From Nitrospirota bacterium (GTDB lineage: Bacteria; Nitrospirota; Thermodesulfovibrionia; UBA6902), in contig JACRHD010000026.1 of assembly GCA_016234115.1 (NCBI GenBank), positions 1 through 64,000 on the forward strand: 64,000 nucleotides of DNA. Reading direction: 5' to 3'. Below, one piece after another: positions 8,802 to 17,489 of the stretch; positions within the stretch are counted from its first letter, which is position 1, and every line of letters begins with the position of its first letter. The notes below the pieces were generated by a model, which worked only from the letters and a program-made list of their open reading frames with translations, ran no database searches and had not been told where the DNA came from. The translations under genes were made by a program, and so were the position numbers.

Positions 8802-9536
8802 ATGGAGAATTCAAAGACCGCGGGAATAATTATTATCGGGAACGAGATACTTTCGGGAAAAGTGCGGGACGCCAATTCATACTTTCTCGCGGGCGAGCTG
8901 AGGGGCCTCGGGGTCGATGTCAGGCGAATATCGGTGATACCTGATGAAACGGAGATCATCGGCAGGGAGGCCGTCGAATTTTCAGGACGTTACGATTACG
9001 TGTTTACGTCCGGAGGGGTGGGGCCTACTCATGATGACGTCACAATGTCGGGCATAGCAAAGGGGTTCGGCGTGCCCCTTGTGGTCCACCCCCAAATAGA
9101 AAAATTTCTCGCGGCCCGGTTCGGGCGCTCCCTCAACGACGCGGTATTGAAAATGGCCGAAGTGCCGGAGGGCTCCGAAATCATCTTCAATGACGCGATG
9201 CGTTTCCCGGTGACGCTGTACAGGAACATTTATATCTTTCCCGGCATCCCCGAGTACCTGACGTCAAAATTCACATTGATCAGGGAGAGGTTCCGTACCT
9301 CGGCATTCTATTTGAGAAGGATTTTCCTGAGCGCCCATGAGTCTGAATTCGCGGAGAGCCTGAACCTGATCGTCTCGGAAAACCCGGAGGTGCAGTTCGG
9401 CTCCTATCCCGTTACGGGAGACGGGGAGTTCAGGGTGATAGTGACCGTGGAATCGAAATCCGAGTCGGCGCTGACCAGCGCGGTAAACGCCCTGAAGGAC
9501 AGGCTCCCCCGGGAGGCCGTCGTTCGCATTGAATAA
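8802..9536 (+). CDS. Stand-alone CinA N-terminal (MoaB/Mog-fold) domain protein
   Basis: A 244-residue member of the competence/damage-inducible CinA family, which in studied members hydrolyses ADP-ribose or FAD-type pyrophosphates. The molybdopterin-binding fold is shown by IIIIGNEILSGKVRDANS near residue 9, TSGGVGPTHDDVT near residue 68 and FPGIPEYL near residue 147. The C-terminal nicotinamide-nucleotide deamidase domain of full CinA is absent; only about 80 residues follow the fold. It lies two bases before the downstream methyltransferase start, suggesting co-translation. Confidence 0.85.
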   Translation: MENSKTAGIIIIGNEILSGKVRDANSYFLAGELRGLGVDVRRISVIPDETEIIGREAVEFSGRYDYVFTSGGVGPTHDDVTMSGIAKGFGVPLVVHPQIEKFLAARFGRSLNDAVLKMAEVPEGSEIIFNDAMRFPVTLYRNIYIFPGIPEYLTSKFTLIRERFRTSAFYLRRIFLSAHESEFAESLNLIVSENPEVQFGSYPVTGDGEFRVIVTVESKSESALTSAVNALKDRLPREAVVRIE

Positions 9537-9537
9537 A

Positions 9538-10143
9538 ATGGATGAGCTCTCAAAAGAGTACGTTATATCTTTTTTCGGCAAAAAACTCGGTATGCACGGC
9601 GATAAGGCGGAGACGGTCGGATGGACGGCTGCGGGGCAGCGCCGGCGTTTTGAGTGCATGCTTGACATCGGCCGGGACCTTGAAGGGAAAAGAGTGCTCG
9701 ACTACGGCTGCGGCAAGGGAGACTTTTATCAATTTTTAAGAGACAGGAACATATCCGTTCAATATACGGGGATGGACATCAACGCAGGCCTTATTTCCCT
9801 CGCCAGACAGAAACATCCCGAAGGCGGTTTTCACGTATTCGACATCGAAAGCGATCAGCTCAGTGAGGACTTTGATTATATCTTTCTGTGCGGAGTTTTT
9901 AACCTCAGGGTCGGGGGGCTGACTGAAACGGTCCATAATGTTTTAATAAAGCTCTTTCATCACTGCCGGGGAGGGATGGCCTTCAACGCCCTCTCGGCGC
10001 ACGATCCGAAACAGGACTATGAGCTCCATTATCTTTATCCCGGAGAGATGTTCGAATTCGCGGTAAAAAATCTCTCGCCCTTTGTCTCTCTCAGGAACGA
10101 CAGATTACCATATGACTTTACGATGTTTGTTTATAAGGGATAA
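9538..10143 (+). CDS. Class I SAM-dependent methyltransferase
   Basis: A Rossmann-fold methyltransferase of about 201 residues with motif I VLDYGCGKGDFYQFLRD near residue 55, the acidic ribose-binding position in TGMDINAGLI near residue 78, and motif IV DYIFLCGVFNLRV near residue 115. The target is unknown. A TTG at 9529 overlapping the previous stop is a second possible start. It appears to be co-transcribed with the CinA-like gene. Confidence 0.8.
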   Translation: MDELSKEYVISFFGKKLGMHGDKAETVGWTAAGQRRRFECMLDIGRDLEGKRVLDYGCGKGDFYQFLRDRNISVQYTGMDINAGLISLARQKHPEGGFHVFDIESDQLSEDFDYIFLCGVFNLRVGGLTETVHNVLIKLFHHCRGGMAFNALSAHDPKQDYELHYLYPGEMFEFAVKNLSPFVSLRNDRLPYDFTMFVYKG

Positions 10144-10155
10144 CACAACCGGTAT

Positions 10156-12624
10156 ATGAAAAATAAAAACAGGGAAGCCGGGCAACAGACAGTTCCGGGC
10201 AATCCGGAGTTCACCGGGTCTGAGTGGAGGAAGATATTCGATTCCATCCCGGACCCTGCGTCCGTAATCAATAAACACTTCGAGATCATATGGGTCAACA
10301 AGCTCTTTGCCGGATATACGAAGACCCCCCCCGAAGCCCTCGCCGGCAGGAAATGCCATGAAGTCTTTCACGGCCTGCGGGGACCTGTTTCAGGCTGTCC
10401 CCTCTCGTCCTGCCTGCGGTTAAAGAAGGCCGTTACGCAGGAAATACTGGACCCCCTCCTTATGAAATATTTCACGGTAAGCGTTTCGCCTGTTTTCAGT
10501 GACAGCGGAGGGAACAGGTCGGTGGAATGCGTCGTCCATGTAATGAGGGACATTACCGAGAGGAAAAAAGTTGAAGAAGCGCTGATGCAGAGCGAGAACA
10601 AATTCAAGACCCTGGCCCAGAAATCTCCCAATATGATTTTTATCAACAAGGGAGGCAGGATAGTTTACACCAATGACCGGTGCACTGAAGTTATGGGTTA
10701 TTCGAAAAAGGAGCTGTTCTCCGATGATTTCAACTTTTTGACCCTTATCGCCCCTGAACACAGGGATATCGTCATGGCCAATTTCCGAAGGCACATGATA
10801 AGCGGGGACATAGAGCCTTATGAATATAATCTTGTCACAAAAGACGGAAGAACACTGACGGCAATACATACCACGAAACTTATCGACTATGACGGCGGCA
10901 AGGCGATCCTGGGCATAATTACCGATATCACCGACAGAATAATCTCCGAGGAGAAATTAAAAAAGTCGCATGAAGAGCTTGAAAAACGCGTTCAGGAAAG
11001 GACCGCGGATATTGTAAAGGCGAACAGGCAGCTCCTTCTTGAGATCAACGAGCGGAAAAGGATAGAAGAGGAGCTGCGAAGCAGCGAAAGGCGTTTCCGC
11101 TCGGTCGCGACTTCTACCACCGACCTCATATGGGAGGGAGACGTAAGATATAACGTCCTCCACTGGCACGGCGACATCGACCACTATTTAGGCTATGGGC
11201 CCGGAGAGTTTCCCAGGACTATTTCAGGACACCTCGATGCGGTCCATCCGGAGGACCGGGGCGCCCTGCTTAAATCCATAGAAAGAGCGGTTGCCGCCGG
11301 TGAAGAATTTTTTGCCGAATATCGTATAAGGCGCAAGGACGGAACGTATCGTTTCTGGGACGAGAGAGGGAAGGCCGTCGGGTTTGATAACGGGAAGGCC
11401 GTGAAATGGGTAGGTTCCGTTACTGATATTACTGACCGCAGGCTGGCGGAAGAAGAGGTGCTCAGAAGCGAAGAAAGGTACAGGACGACATTTCAGGCGG
11501 CGGGACTGGGAATAGTAAATCTCGACACCGGGGGCAGGTTCATAAGTGTAAACAAAAAAACCTGCGAGATCTTCGGTTACACGGAGACAGAGATGCTGAA
11601 CAGGCACTTTAATGATTTTACCCATCCTGAAGAGAGGGAGAAAAGCCTGGCGCAGTTTAAACACGCGGTTGAAGGCCGGATTGAGAAAGTGTCGTTTGAA
11701 AGAAGATATATTCACAAGAACGGCAAAACCATCTGGACGAATCTTACCGGCACCGTCCTGTGCAATCAGAACGGCGACATCCGGTTCCTTATCGGGATCA
11801 TCGAGGACATTACCGAGAAAAAAAGACTCGCGGAAGAGGCAAAGCATATCCAGTCAAAATTGATTCACACCAACAAGATGACTTCTTTAGGCACCCTTGT
11901 CTCCGGGATCGCGCATGAGATAAACAACCCCAACAGTTTCATTATGTCAAATGCCGGGCTGCTGCATGAAATATGGAATGACGCCCTCAGGGTCCTGTCC
12001 GAATACGGCGCCGGCAACGGCGAATTTGTTCTGGGAGGCATTAATTTTTCGGAATTGAAAACTATAATGCCGAAGTTACTCAGTGGTATAACCGACGGCT
12101 CCGAAAGGATCAAAAACATCGTGGACAATCTGAGAAATTTCACCAGGCCCGACAGCGTAAACCATAACGGGGAGGCGGACGTAAATCAGGTTGTAAATTC
12201 CGCTGTCACGATCCTCAACGCTCAAATAAGAAAATGTACGGACGTTTTTCGTGTAGACCTTATGAATGGGCTTCCCTCTGTGCGCGGAAGCGCCCAGCAG
12301 CTTGAACAGGTAGTGATCAACCTCATGATAAACTCTTTGCAGGCCCTGCCTGACAGGGGAAAGGGAGTGAGGATTTCCACATCCCATGATAAAAAATCAG
12401 GCCATGTGGTCATTAAAGTAAGGGACCAGGGCGCAGGCATGTCTGAAGATATACTTGAACGGGCCACGGAACCGTTCTTCACCACGAAGCTTGAAAGCGG
12501 CGGGACAGGTCTCGGCCTGTCGATATCATACGCGATTATAAAGGAACACAACGGCTCCCTCGGCTTCAGGTCAAGACCCGGAGAGGGGACCACTGCGACG
12601 GTAAAACTTCCGGCATGTCCGTGA
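10156..12624 (+). CDS. Cytoplasmic multi-PAS sensor histidine kinase
   Basis: An 822-residue kinase without membrane segments. Four PAS domains occupy about residues 25-140, 150-270, 305-430 and 435-565, each ending in a D-I-T-[ED]-[RK] type PAC tail; a coiled coil (SHEELEKRVQERTADIVKANR) links the second and third. The phosphoacceptor is His587 in GIAHEINNPNSF. The ATPase domain has the N box VVINLMINSLQALPD, the G1 box DQGAGMSEDI and the G2 box GGTGLGLSISYAIIKEHNG. The first PAS carries a Cys/His cluster, KCHEVFHG followed by GCPLSSC. It lies 41 bases before its likely partner, a sigma-54 response regulator. The signal is presumably intracellular (redox, ligand or cofactor). Confidence 0.92.
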   Translation: MKNKNREAGQQTVPGNPEFTGSEWRKIFDSIPDPASVINKHFEIIWVNKLFAGYTKTPPEALAGRKCHEVFHGLRGPVSGCPLSSCLRLKKAVTQEILDPLLMKYFTVSVSPVFSDSGGNRSVECVVHVMRDITERKKVEEALMQSENKFKTLAQKSPNMIFINKGGRIVYTNDRCTEVMGYSKKELFSDDFNFLTLIAPEHRDIVMANFRRHMISGDIEPYEYNLVTKDGRTLTAIHTTKLIDYDGGKAILGIITDITDRIISEEKLKKSHEELEKRVQERTADIVKANRQLLLEINERKRIEEELRSSERRFRSVATSTTDLIWEGDVRYNVLHWHGDIDHYLGYGPGEFPRTISGHLDAVHPEDRGALLKSIERAVAAGEEFFAEYRIRRKDGTYRFWDERGKAVGFDNGKAVKWVGSVTDITDRRLAEEEVLRSEERYRTTFQAAGLGIVNLDTGGRFISVNKKTCEIFGYTETEMLNRHFNDFTHPEEREKSLAQFKHAVEGRIEKVSFERRYIHKNGKTIWTNLTGTVLCNQNGDIRFLIGIIEDITEKKRLAEEAKHIQSKLIHTNKMTSLGTLVSGIAHEINNPNSFIMSNAGLLHEIWNDALRVLSEYGAGNGEFVLGGINFSELKTIMPKLLSGITDGSERIKNIVDNLRNFTRPDSVNHNGEADVNQVVNSAVTILNAQIRKCTDVFRVDLMNGLPSVRGSAQQLEQVVINLMINSLQALPDRGKGVRISTSHDKKSGHVVIKVRDQGAGMSEDILERATEPFFTTKLESGGTGLGLSISYAIIKEHNGSLGFRSRPGEGTTATVKLPACP

Positions 12625-12665
12625 AGCCGGTTGCCGGCGTCTGAACTTTATTAAGAGGTGATGGA

Positions 12666-14072
12666 ATGACGGGCGACAATACAGTGCTTCTCGTAGACGA
12701 TGAAGAGCAGATATTGCTCAGCTACGGGCTTGTTCTGAGGACCTCCGGATTCGAGAATGTCCTGACGGTGCATGACGGCCGCAAGGTCATGCCGGTAATT
12801 GCCTCAGGTAAAATTTCCCTGGTGGTCCTGGACCTCATCATGCCGCACGTCCCGGGGGCCGAGCTTCTGGATGAAATAACGCGTGATTATCCCCATATAC
12901 CCGTTATCGTAATGACGGCGACGAATGAAGTGGATATGGCTGTCGAATGTATGAAGAGAGGGGCCTTTGATTATCTTGTAAAGCCCGTCGAGAAAAGCCG
13001 TTTTGTCGCAGGCGTAAGAAGGGGGCTCGAATTGAAAGAGCTCAGGGACGAGGTGTCGTCGCTGAAAAGCCATTTCCTCAGCGACGGCCTCAGGAATGAA
13101 GCGGCCTTTTCCTCATATATCACGAAAAGCGTCAAGATGCTATCGATCTTCCGGTACGCGGAGGCAGTAGCGGCGACAACGAAGCCGGTCTGTATCTGCG
13201 GCGAGACAGGGGTGGGCAAGGAGCTGCTTGCGAAGATCGTCTACAACATCAGCGGGCTGAAGGGCAACTATGTCGCCGTGAATGCGGCCGGACTCGACGA
13301 TACAATATTTTCCGATACGCTGTTCGGCCATAAGAAAGGGGCCTTTACAGGCGCCGAGGGCGACAGGGACGGCCTGATCAGGCAGGCCTCGGGAGGCGCC
13401 CTGCTGCTTGACGAAATAGGGGACATCAGGGAATCTTCACAGCTTAAGCTCCTTCGCCTCCTTGAAGAACATAAATATTACCCACTTGGTTCGGACAACG
13501 TCAGGACGAGTGACGCGCGCATAATCACGACGACCAACAGGGACATCAAAAAACTTGTCGCTTCCGGAAAATTCAGGAAAGACCTTTACTACCGTCTCTG
13601 GACCCATTCGATTCATATCCCGCCGCTCAGGGAAAGGAAAGAGGACATCCCCTTACTGTTTGAAAACTTCCTTGAAGCTGCGTCGCAAGCCGCGGGCAAA
13701 AAAAAGCCGTCCTATCCGAGGTCGCTGATAACGGCGCTGTCGAACCACCCTTTTCCGGGAAACGTGCGGGAGCTGCAGGCCATGGTTTTTGACGCCGTTG
13801 CACAGCATACAAAGGGTATGCTCACAATAAGCTATTTCGAGAAATTCATTAATAACCAGGCAGGGAAAGACAGCCGGCATGCCGCAACAGACGCCTCAGG
13901 CGAATTTGCCTTTCCGCCTGACGAAGGCATTCCTACCCTGAAAAAAATGGAAGAAGCGCTCATAAGAGAAGCTCTGAAACGCTCTGACAGCAATCAGAAT
14001 ATCGCCTCATCTCTTCTTGGAATATCCCGCCAGGCCCTTAACAAACGTTTACGTCGAAAATCAAAAGGTTAG
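12666..14072 (+). CDS. NtrC-family sigma-54-dependent response regulator
   Basis: A 468-residue activator that opens RpoN promoters once phosphorylated. The receiver has acidic residues at 11-12, the phosphoacceptor Asp56 (VVLDLIMPH) and Lys107. The AAA+ domain has Walker A GETGVGKE at 179-186, the sigma-54 contact loop GAFTGA at 225-230 and Walker B GGALLLDEIGDI near 243-254. A Fis-type helix-turn-helix closes the protein (NQNIASSLLGISRQALNKRL). A GAGGTGATGGA ribosome site precedes the ATG. It is paired with the kinase upstream. One candidate target type is the sigma-54 promoter at 54344-54361, but no direct link is seen. Confidence 0.93.
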   Translation: MTGDNTVLLVDDEEQILLSYGLVLRTSGFENVLTVHDGRKVMPVIASGKISLVVLDLIMPHVPGAELLDEITRDYPHIPVIVMTATNEVDMAVECMKRGAFDYLVKPVEKSRFVAGVRRGLELKELRDEVSSLKSHFLSDGLRNEAAFSSYITKSVKMLSIFRYAEAVAATTKPVCICGETGVGKELLAKIVYNISGLKGNYVAVNAAGLDDTIFSDTLFGHKKGAFTGAEGDRDGLIRQASGGALLLDEIGDIRESSQLKLLRLLEEHKYYPLGSDNVRTSDARIITTTNRDIKKLVASGKFRKDLYYRLWTHSIHIPPLRERKEDIPLLFENFLEAASQAAGKKKPSYPRSLITALSNHPFPGNVRELQAMVFDAVAQHTKGMLTISYFEKFINNQAGKDSRHAATDASGEFAFPPDEGIPTLKKMEEALIREALKRSDSNQNIASSLLGISRQALNKRLRRKSKG

Positions 14073-14081
14073 AGTTTGAAA

Positions 14082-14280
14082 CCCGGATTATTCACAAATA
14101 TCGAACTCCGGGGGGCATGCTTCAAAAACATCTTGAAAGCAATGAGATTATTTGTCAGGACTTTTCGCTCTTCAGGCCATTGCTTTTCAGAGTGTACTTA
14201 TTACACCACGCGAAAATTCCGGCCAGGGGATTGCAGCAATATGTTTTTGAATCATACCTCCCGAGTTTATATAATCCGGG
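14082..14280 (-). mobile_element. MITE-like element, copy A (inverted)
   Basis: A 199-bp element bounded by CCCGGATTATTCA-type terminal inverted repeats of roughly 48 bp, without coding capacity. It is in the opposite orientation to copies at 43066-43267 and 54568-54770. It starts nine bases after the response-regulator stop. No target duplication is evident here. The remaining gap to 14584 shows no gene. Confidence 0.8.
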
Positions 14281-14584
14281 GTGAGTATAGTGGTGCGACA
14301 TTTGTTGCTTTCGAGATAATTGTTGCATATTCAGATTTAATCAATGAGTTGAGATGTTAGGACCGGCCACCCGGCGATCTTGTCAACTTTTGACGCTATG
14401 GCTTAATTCTGATGACAATCCAGACTCGACCGTACCTCATTGATTATCCACATAGTTATCTTTTTTCCCTGGCTGGCTTTTTTATTGCTAACTAATGTTA
14501 CCTTGAAAAAGAAGGTTAAAAGGATAACGAATGGGCAGAAAGAGTTACGGGGCAGGGAATAACCTTAAACAGAGGCGCGGTTAA

Positions 14585-14821
14585 ATGGCTTTTAAAATAA
14601 GCGAACAGACTATTACAGCCGCGGACAAGTGCATTTTCAGTTTTGCCTGCCTGTCAGGCGATGAAAAATGTCTCTGCGCGGTTGATGATAATTTCAACGG
14701 AAAAATTCTCTTTATCAAACCCCACAACCACGGCGCATGCAGTTACAGGATGTCCTTTGGATACTCGTATATCTGCAACTGTCCCGTCAGGAAAGAAATC
14801 TTCAAGCGTTATCAGGTGTAG
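14585..14821 (+). CDS. Small cysteine-rich protein of unknown function
   Basis: A 78-residue protein starting MAFKISEQTITAADKCIFS with seven cysteines in total: C16 and C22, two in EKCLCAVDD, one in HGACSYRM and two in YICNCPVRKEIF. The cysteine spacing suggests a metal site or a small Fe-S or disulphide fold, but I do not recognise a family. It has no signal peptide or membrane segment. A GAGG stands upstream of the ATG. The gene is alone and convergent with the ABC exporter genes. Confidence 0.6.
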   Translation: MAFKISEQTITAADKCIFSFACLSGDEKCLCAVDDNFNGKILFIKPHNHGACSYRMSFGYSYICNCPVRKEIFKRYQV

Positions 14822-14862
14822 GGTCAGACCTCTGTGTCTGCCCTATTTGTGTCTGCCCGCCC

Positions 14863-15627
14863 TTACCTTATCATCCTTCTGCGCATAAGTCTGAAAGGGT
14901 AGGGCGCCAGCAAGCCGGCCACCGCGATAAGCCAGACGATGTCCCACGTTACCATATAAAAAGAACCCGATGAAAACGCCCTGCAGATATTCACCATGTG
15001 ATAGAGAGGGGTGAAGAAGGCTATTTTGGCCACAACCGGGGGGAGCGTATCAAGAGGAAAAAAGATCCCTGAAAAAAGAAAGCTCGGAGTCAGCAGGAGA
15101 GTAAAAAAATAGCTGAAGTAATCTATGCCGGGGACCAGGGCGGTCGCTATCAGCGAGATCTCGGCAAAGATTATTCCGCTGACAAAAAGCGCGGGGACGA
15201 CAAAGACGATTGACGGCGAGTCAATGAGTCCGAAGAGCGATATAACCAGCGCGATGATCGAGCCGTAAAAAATGCTCTTGGTCGCGCCCCACATCATTTC
15301 GCCGGCCACAAGGTCATAGATATTGACAGGCGTGGCAAGTATCGCGTCAAACGTCTTCTGGTGGACCATCCGGATGTACGTCCCGTATGAGCATTCGGTG
15401 GCCGTAGCGAACATCGAGGAAGAAGCGATCAGTCCCGGCGCGATGAATTGCAAATAGGGCACACCGTTTACATCTTTGACCAGACCCCCGAGTCCGAGAC
15501 CCATAGCCACAAGGTAAAGGACCGGCTCAACGAAGTTGAAGGCGATGCTCGACAGGTAGAGCTTTTTGTAGACGGTGAAATTTCTCTGCCAGACGCGAAA
15601 AGCCTTTTTAAGTTTCAATGACTTCAT
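14863..15627 (-). CDS. ABC-2 type transporter permease
   Basis: A 254-residue NodJ/DrrB-like permease with six membrane helices, the usual length. Conserved stretches include FVEPVLYLVAMGLGLGG, the cytoplasmic TFDAILATPVNIYDLVAGE after helix 2 and FLFSGIFFPLDTLPPVV before helix 6. It pairs with the ATPase encoded just upstream at 15735-16466, separated by a repeat fragment. Together they should form an exporter; the substrate (drug, lipid or polysaccharide) is not evident. Confidence 0.88.
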   Translation of the reverse strand: MKSLKLKKAFRVWQRNFTVYKKLYLSSIAFNFVEPVLYLVAMGLGLGGLVKDVNGVPYLQFIAPGLIASSSMFATATECSYGTYIRMVHQKTFDAILATPVNIYDLVAGEMMWGATKSIFYGSIIALVISLFGLIDSPSIVFVVPALFVSGIIFAEISLIATALVPGIDYFSYFFTLLLTPSFLFSGIFFPLDTLPPVVAKIAFFTPLYHMVNICRAFSSGSFYMVTWDIVWLIAVAGLLAPYPFRLMRRRMIR

Positions 15628-15654
15628 ATATTGTTGTTCCTTATCATTCCGTCT

Positions 15655-15716
15655 TTCAGCTCATCTTTCGACAGACTCAGGATGACAAGCTTGTCATGGT
15701 GAGCCTGTCGAACCAT
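15655..15716. repeat. Dispersed repeat fragment between ABC genes
   Basis: CTTTCGACAGACTCAGG and ACAAGCTTGTCATGGTGAGC match modules in the repeats at 7426-7590 and 37332-37471. It sits in the 107-base gap between the two exporter genes and could form a hairpin in their mRNA. Confidence 0.6.
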
Positions 15717-15734
15717 GCTACCGTCAAACTTTCT

Positions 15735-16466
15735 TCATTCTCTCAGGTTTCTCCCTGCAAGTTTCAGGTACACTTCCTCAAGATTTCCGCCGTGTCTGTT
15801 CATCAGGTTTGTCGGCGTATCGATAGTCAATATCCTGCTGGTATCCATAATAGCCACCCGGTCACAGAGTTTTTCAGCTTCCTCCATATAATGAGTAGTC
15901 AGTATAAGCGTCATCCCTTTTGATCTCAGGTGGCTTAGTTGTTCCCATACGGAATGCCTGCTGTGAGGATCGAGTCCGGTGGTGGCTTCGTCAAGGACCA
16001 GCATCTCCGGGCCGTTTATCAGCGCCCTCGCAAGCAGGAGCCTGCGCTTCATGCCGCCGGAGAGGTTTGTTATCTTTACTTTCGCCTTATCTCGCAGGTC
16101 TACAAAATCAAGCAGCTCCCACGCAACGCCTGAGGCGGCTTTTTTTGAGATGTCAAAATATCCGGCATAAACAACGAGGTTTTCAAACACCGAGAGGTCC
16201 GGGTCAAGATTATTGTCCTGGGGCATTACCCCTAACCGCGCCTTTATCTCTCCGGGGCTTTCAGTGACATCCATTCCGAATACCTTTACCTCGCCGGATG
16301 TCGGGGGCATATAACAGTAGATAATGCTCATCGCCGTAGTCTTGCCCGCGCCGTTAGGTCCCAGGAAACCGAAACATTCTCCCTTTGTAATCTCAAAGCT
16401 GACCCTGTCGAGTGCGAGTAATGAGTTGTAGGACTTACTTAGGTCCCTGGCCGTAACGATATTCAT
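15735..16466 (-). CDS. ABC transporter ATP-binding protein (ABC-2 exporter)
   Basis: A 243-residue NodI/CcmA-like ATPase. Walker A is GPNGAGKTTA near residue 36, the Q loop contains MPQDNNLDPDLSVFEN, the signature is LSGGMKRRLLLARAL near residue 136, Walker B is MLVLDEATTGLD, and the switch His lies in ILTTHYMEEAE. It is the first gene of a two-gene unit with the permease at 14863-15627. Confidence 0.93.
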   Translation of the reverse strand: MNIVTARDLSKSYNSLLALDRVSFEITKGECFGFLGPNGAGKTTAMSIIYCYMPPTSGEVKVFGMDVTESPGEIKARLGVMPQDNNLDPDLSVFENLVVYAGYFDISKKAASGVAWELLDFVDLRDKAKVKITNLSGGMKRRLLLARALINGPEMLVLDEATTGLDPHSRHSVWEQLSHLRSKGMTLILTTHYMEEAEKLCDRVAIMDTSRILTIDTPTNLMNRHGGNLEEVYLKLAGRNLRE

Positions 16467-16500
16467 AGAGGTAATTATAAACTATAAGCTATCAGCTGTC

Positions 16501-16780
16501 AGCAATCAGCGATCAGCTACTTGTCATTTGTTACGTGGTTAGCAGGCACAAGGTTCGATTTGACATACTCTTTTAACTAAGGGCAGCCGTCAGCAAAGCA
16601 ACTATCGGCAAGGTCGAACAGGTAGCGCCCTCATTTACTGGGGGCGGGCTCTTCGTCGGGGATAAACATCGTCGGGGATAAACCCCGATGCTACTGTCAG
16701 CAGTCAGCGATCAGCATTTGTCCTTTGTCATATGGTTAGCAGGCACAAGGTTCGATTTGATATACTCTTCTTTTAACAAA
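16501..16780. repeat. Direct repeat pair in the ABC / DJ-1 gap
   Basis: Two ~75-base copies, at about 16501-16580 and 16702-16780, share AGCAGGCACAAGGTTCGATT and end in a CTCTT-TTTAAC module. Between them lie short CATCGTCGGGGATAAA repeats. Short CAGCGATCAGC motifs also flank both copies. No gene is seen in 16467-16833. Confidence 0.7.
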
Positions 16781-16833
16781 GCTGAACGCTGATTGCTGAT
16801 CGCTGACAGCTAATTTTTAAAAGGAGGTCTTAC

Positions 16834-17385
16834 ATGTCTAAAGTTGCAGTCATACTTGCAGACGGTTTTGAAGAAGTGGAGGCAATGGCGATTGTTGATG
16901 TCCTGAGAAGGGCTGAAATAGATGTCGTGATCGCAGGCCTGCACGAGGGCGCAGTATCGAGCGCGAGGAAGGTCCGGGTCCTGCCGGATGCGGTCATCGA
17001 TACGGTAACAGCGGAGGACTTTGATATGATTGTCCTTCCGGGAGGGCAGCCGGGTTCCGATAATCTTAACGCGGACACGAGGGTGAAAGAACTTATTAAG
17101 GATTTTCACCGCAAGGGAAAACTCACCGGCGCGATATGCGCTGCGCCTTATGTCCTCGCAAACGCCGGCATACTTGAAGGGAAACGCGCCACAGCTTTTC
17201 CTTCGTTCAGGGAAAGGCTTGGCGGCGCTGTCTATGAGGAGAAGACGGTTGTCGTGGACGGTAATGTTCTTACGAGCAGGGGCCCGGGGACCGCTCTTTA
17301 TTTCGGCCTTGCCATTGTTGAGAGACTTTCGGGAAAAGAAAAGGCAGAAAAGATACGCGAGGCGATGCTGGTGAAGCCGCTCTGA
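16834..17385 (+). CDS. DJ-1/PfpI family protein (YajL-like)
   Basis: A 183-residue DJ-1 superfamily protein, likely a cytoplasmic deglycase, glyoxalase or redox chaperone. The nucleophile elbow is GAICAAPYVLA with Cys102; the acidic partner lies in DGFEEVEAMA (Glu13-16), and VLPGG near residue 67 is typical of the fold. The length and the RGPGTALYFGLAIVERL tail match DJ-1/YajL rather than the PfpI proteases. A strong AAGGAGG site precedes the ATG. It is transcribed alone. Confidence 0.9.
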   Translation: MSKVAVILADGFEEVEAMAIVDVLRRAEIDVVIAGLHEGAVSSARKVRVLPDAVIDTVTAEDFDMIVLPGGQPGSDNLNADTRVKELIKDFHRKGKLTGAICAAPYVLANAGILEGKRATAFPSFRERLGGAVYEEKTVVVDGNVLTSRGPGTALYFGLAIVERLSGKEKAEKIREAMLVKPL

Positions 17386-17489
17386 AGTGATTTTTATGCC
17401 GTACTTGGGCCTGCGGCTTTCTGCGGAAATTTAATGACTTCTTTACGAATTTACCGAATTACGAAGACATCCCTCTCATCAGTTTCTTC

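Noticed and set aside
10156-14072. PrsK/PrsR regulator pair for the PEP-CTERM system
   Set aside because: PrsK is a membrane protein with a GAF domain; this kinase is soluble with four PAS domains, so the pair is only a generic sigma-54 two-component system.
14076-14360. 94-residue open frame on the plus strand after the response regulator
   Set aside because: It runs through MITE copy A and contains only its translated inverted repeats; the other copies do not keep the frame open.
16540-16560. tRNA-like GGTTCGATT motif
   Set aside because: It resembles a T-loop but no acceptor, D or anticodon stem can be built around it, and it occurs in both copies of the direct repeat.
16501-16780. Possible CRISPR array
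   Set aside because: Only two repeat units, about 75 bp long, with no regular spacers and no cas genes in the window.
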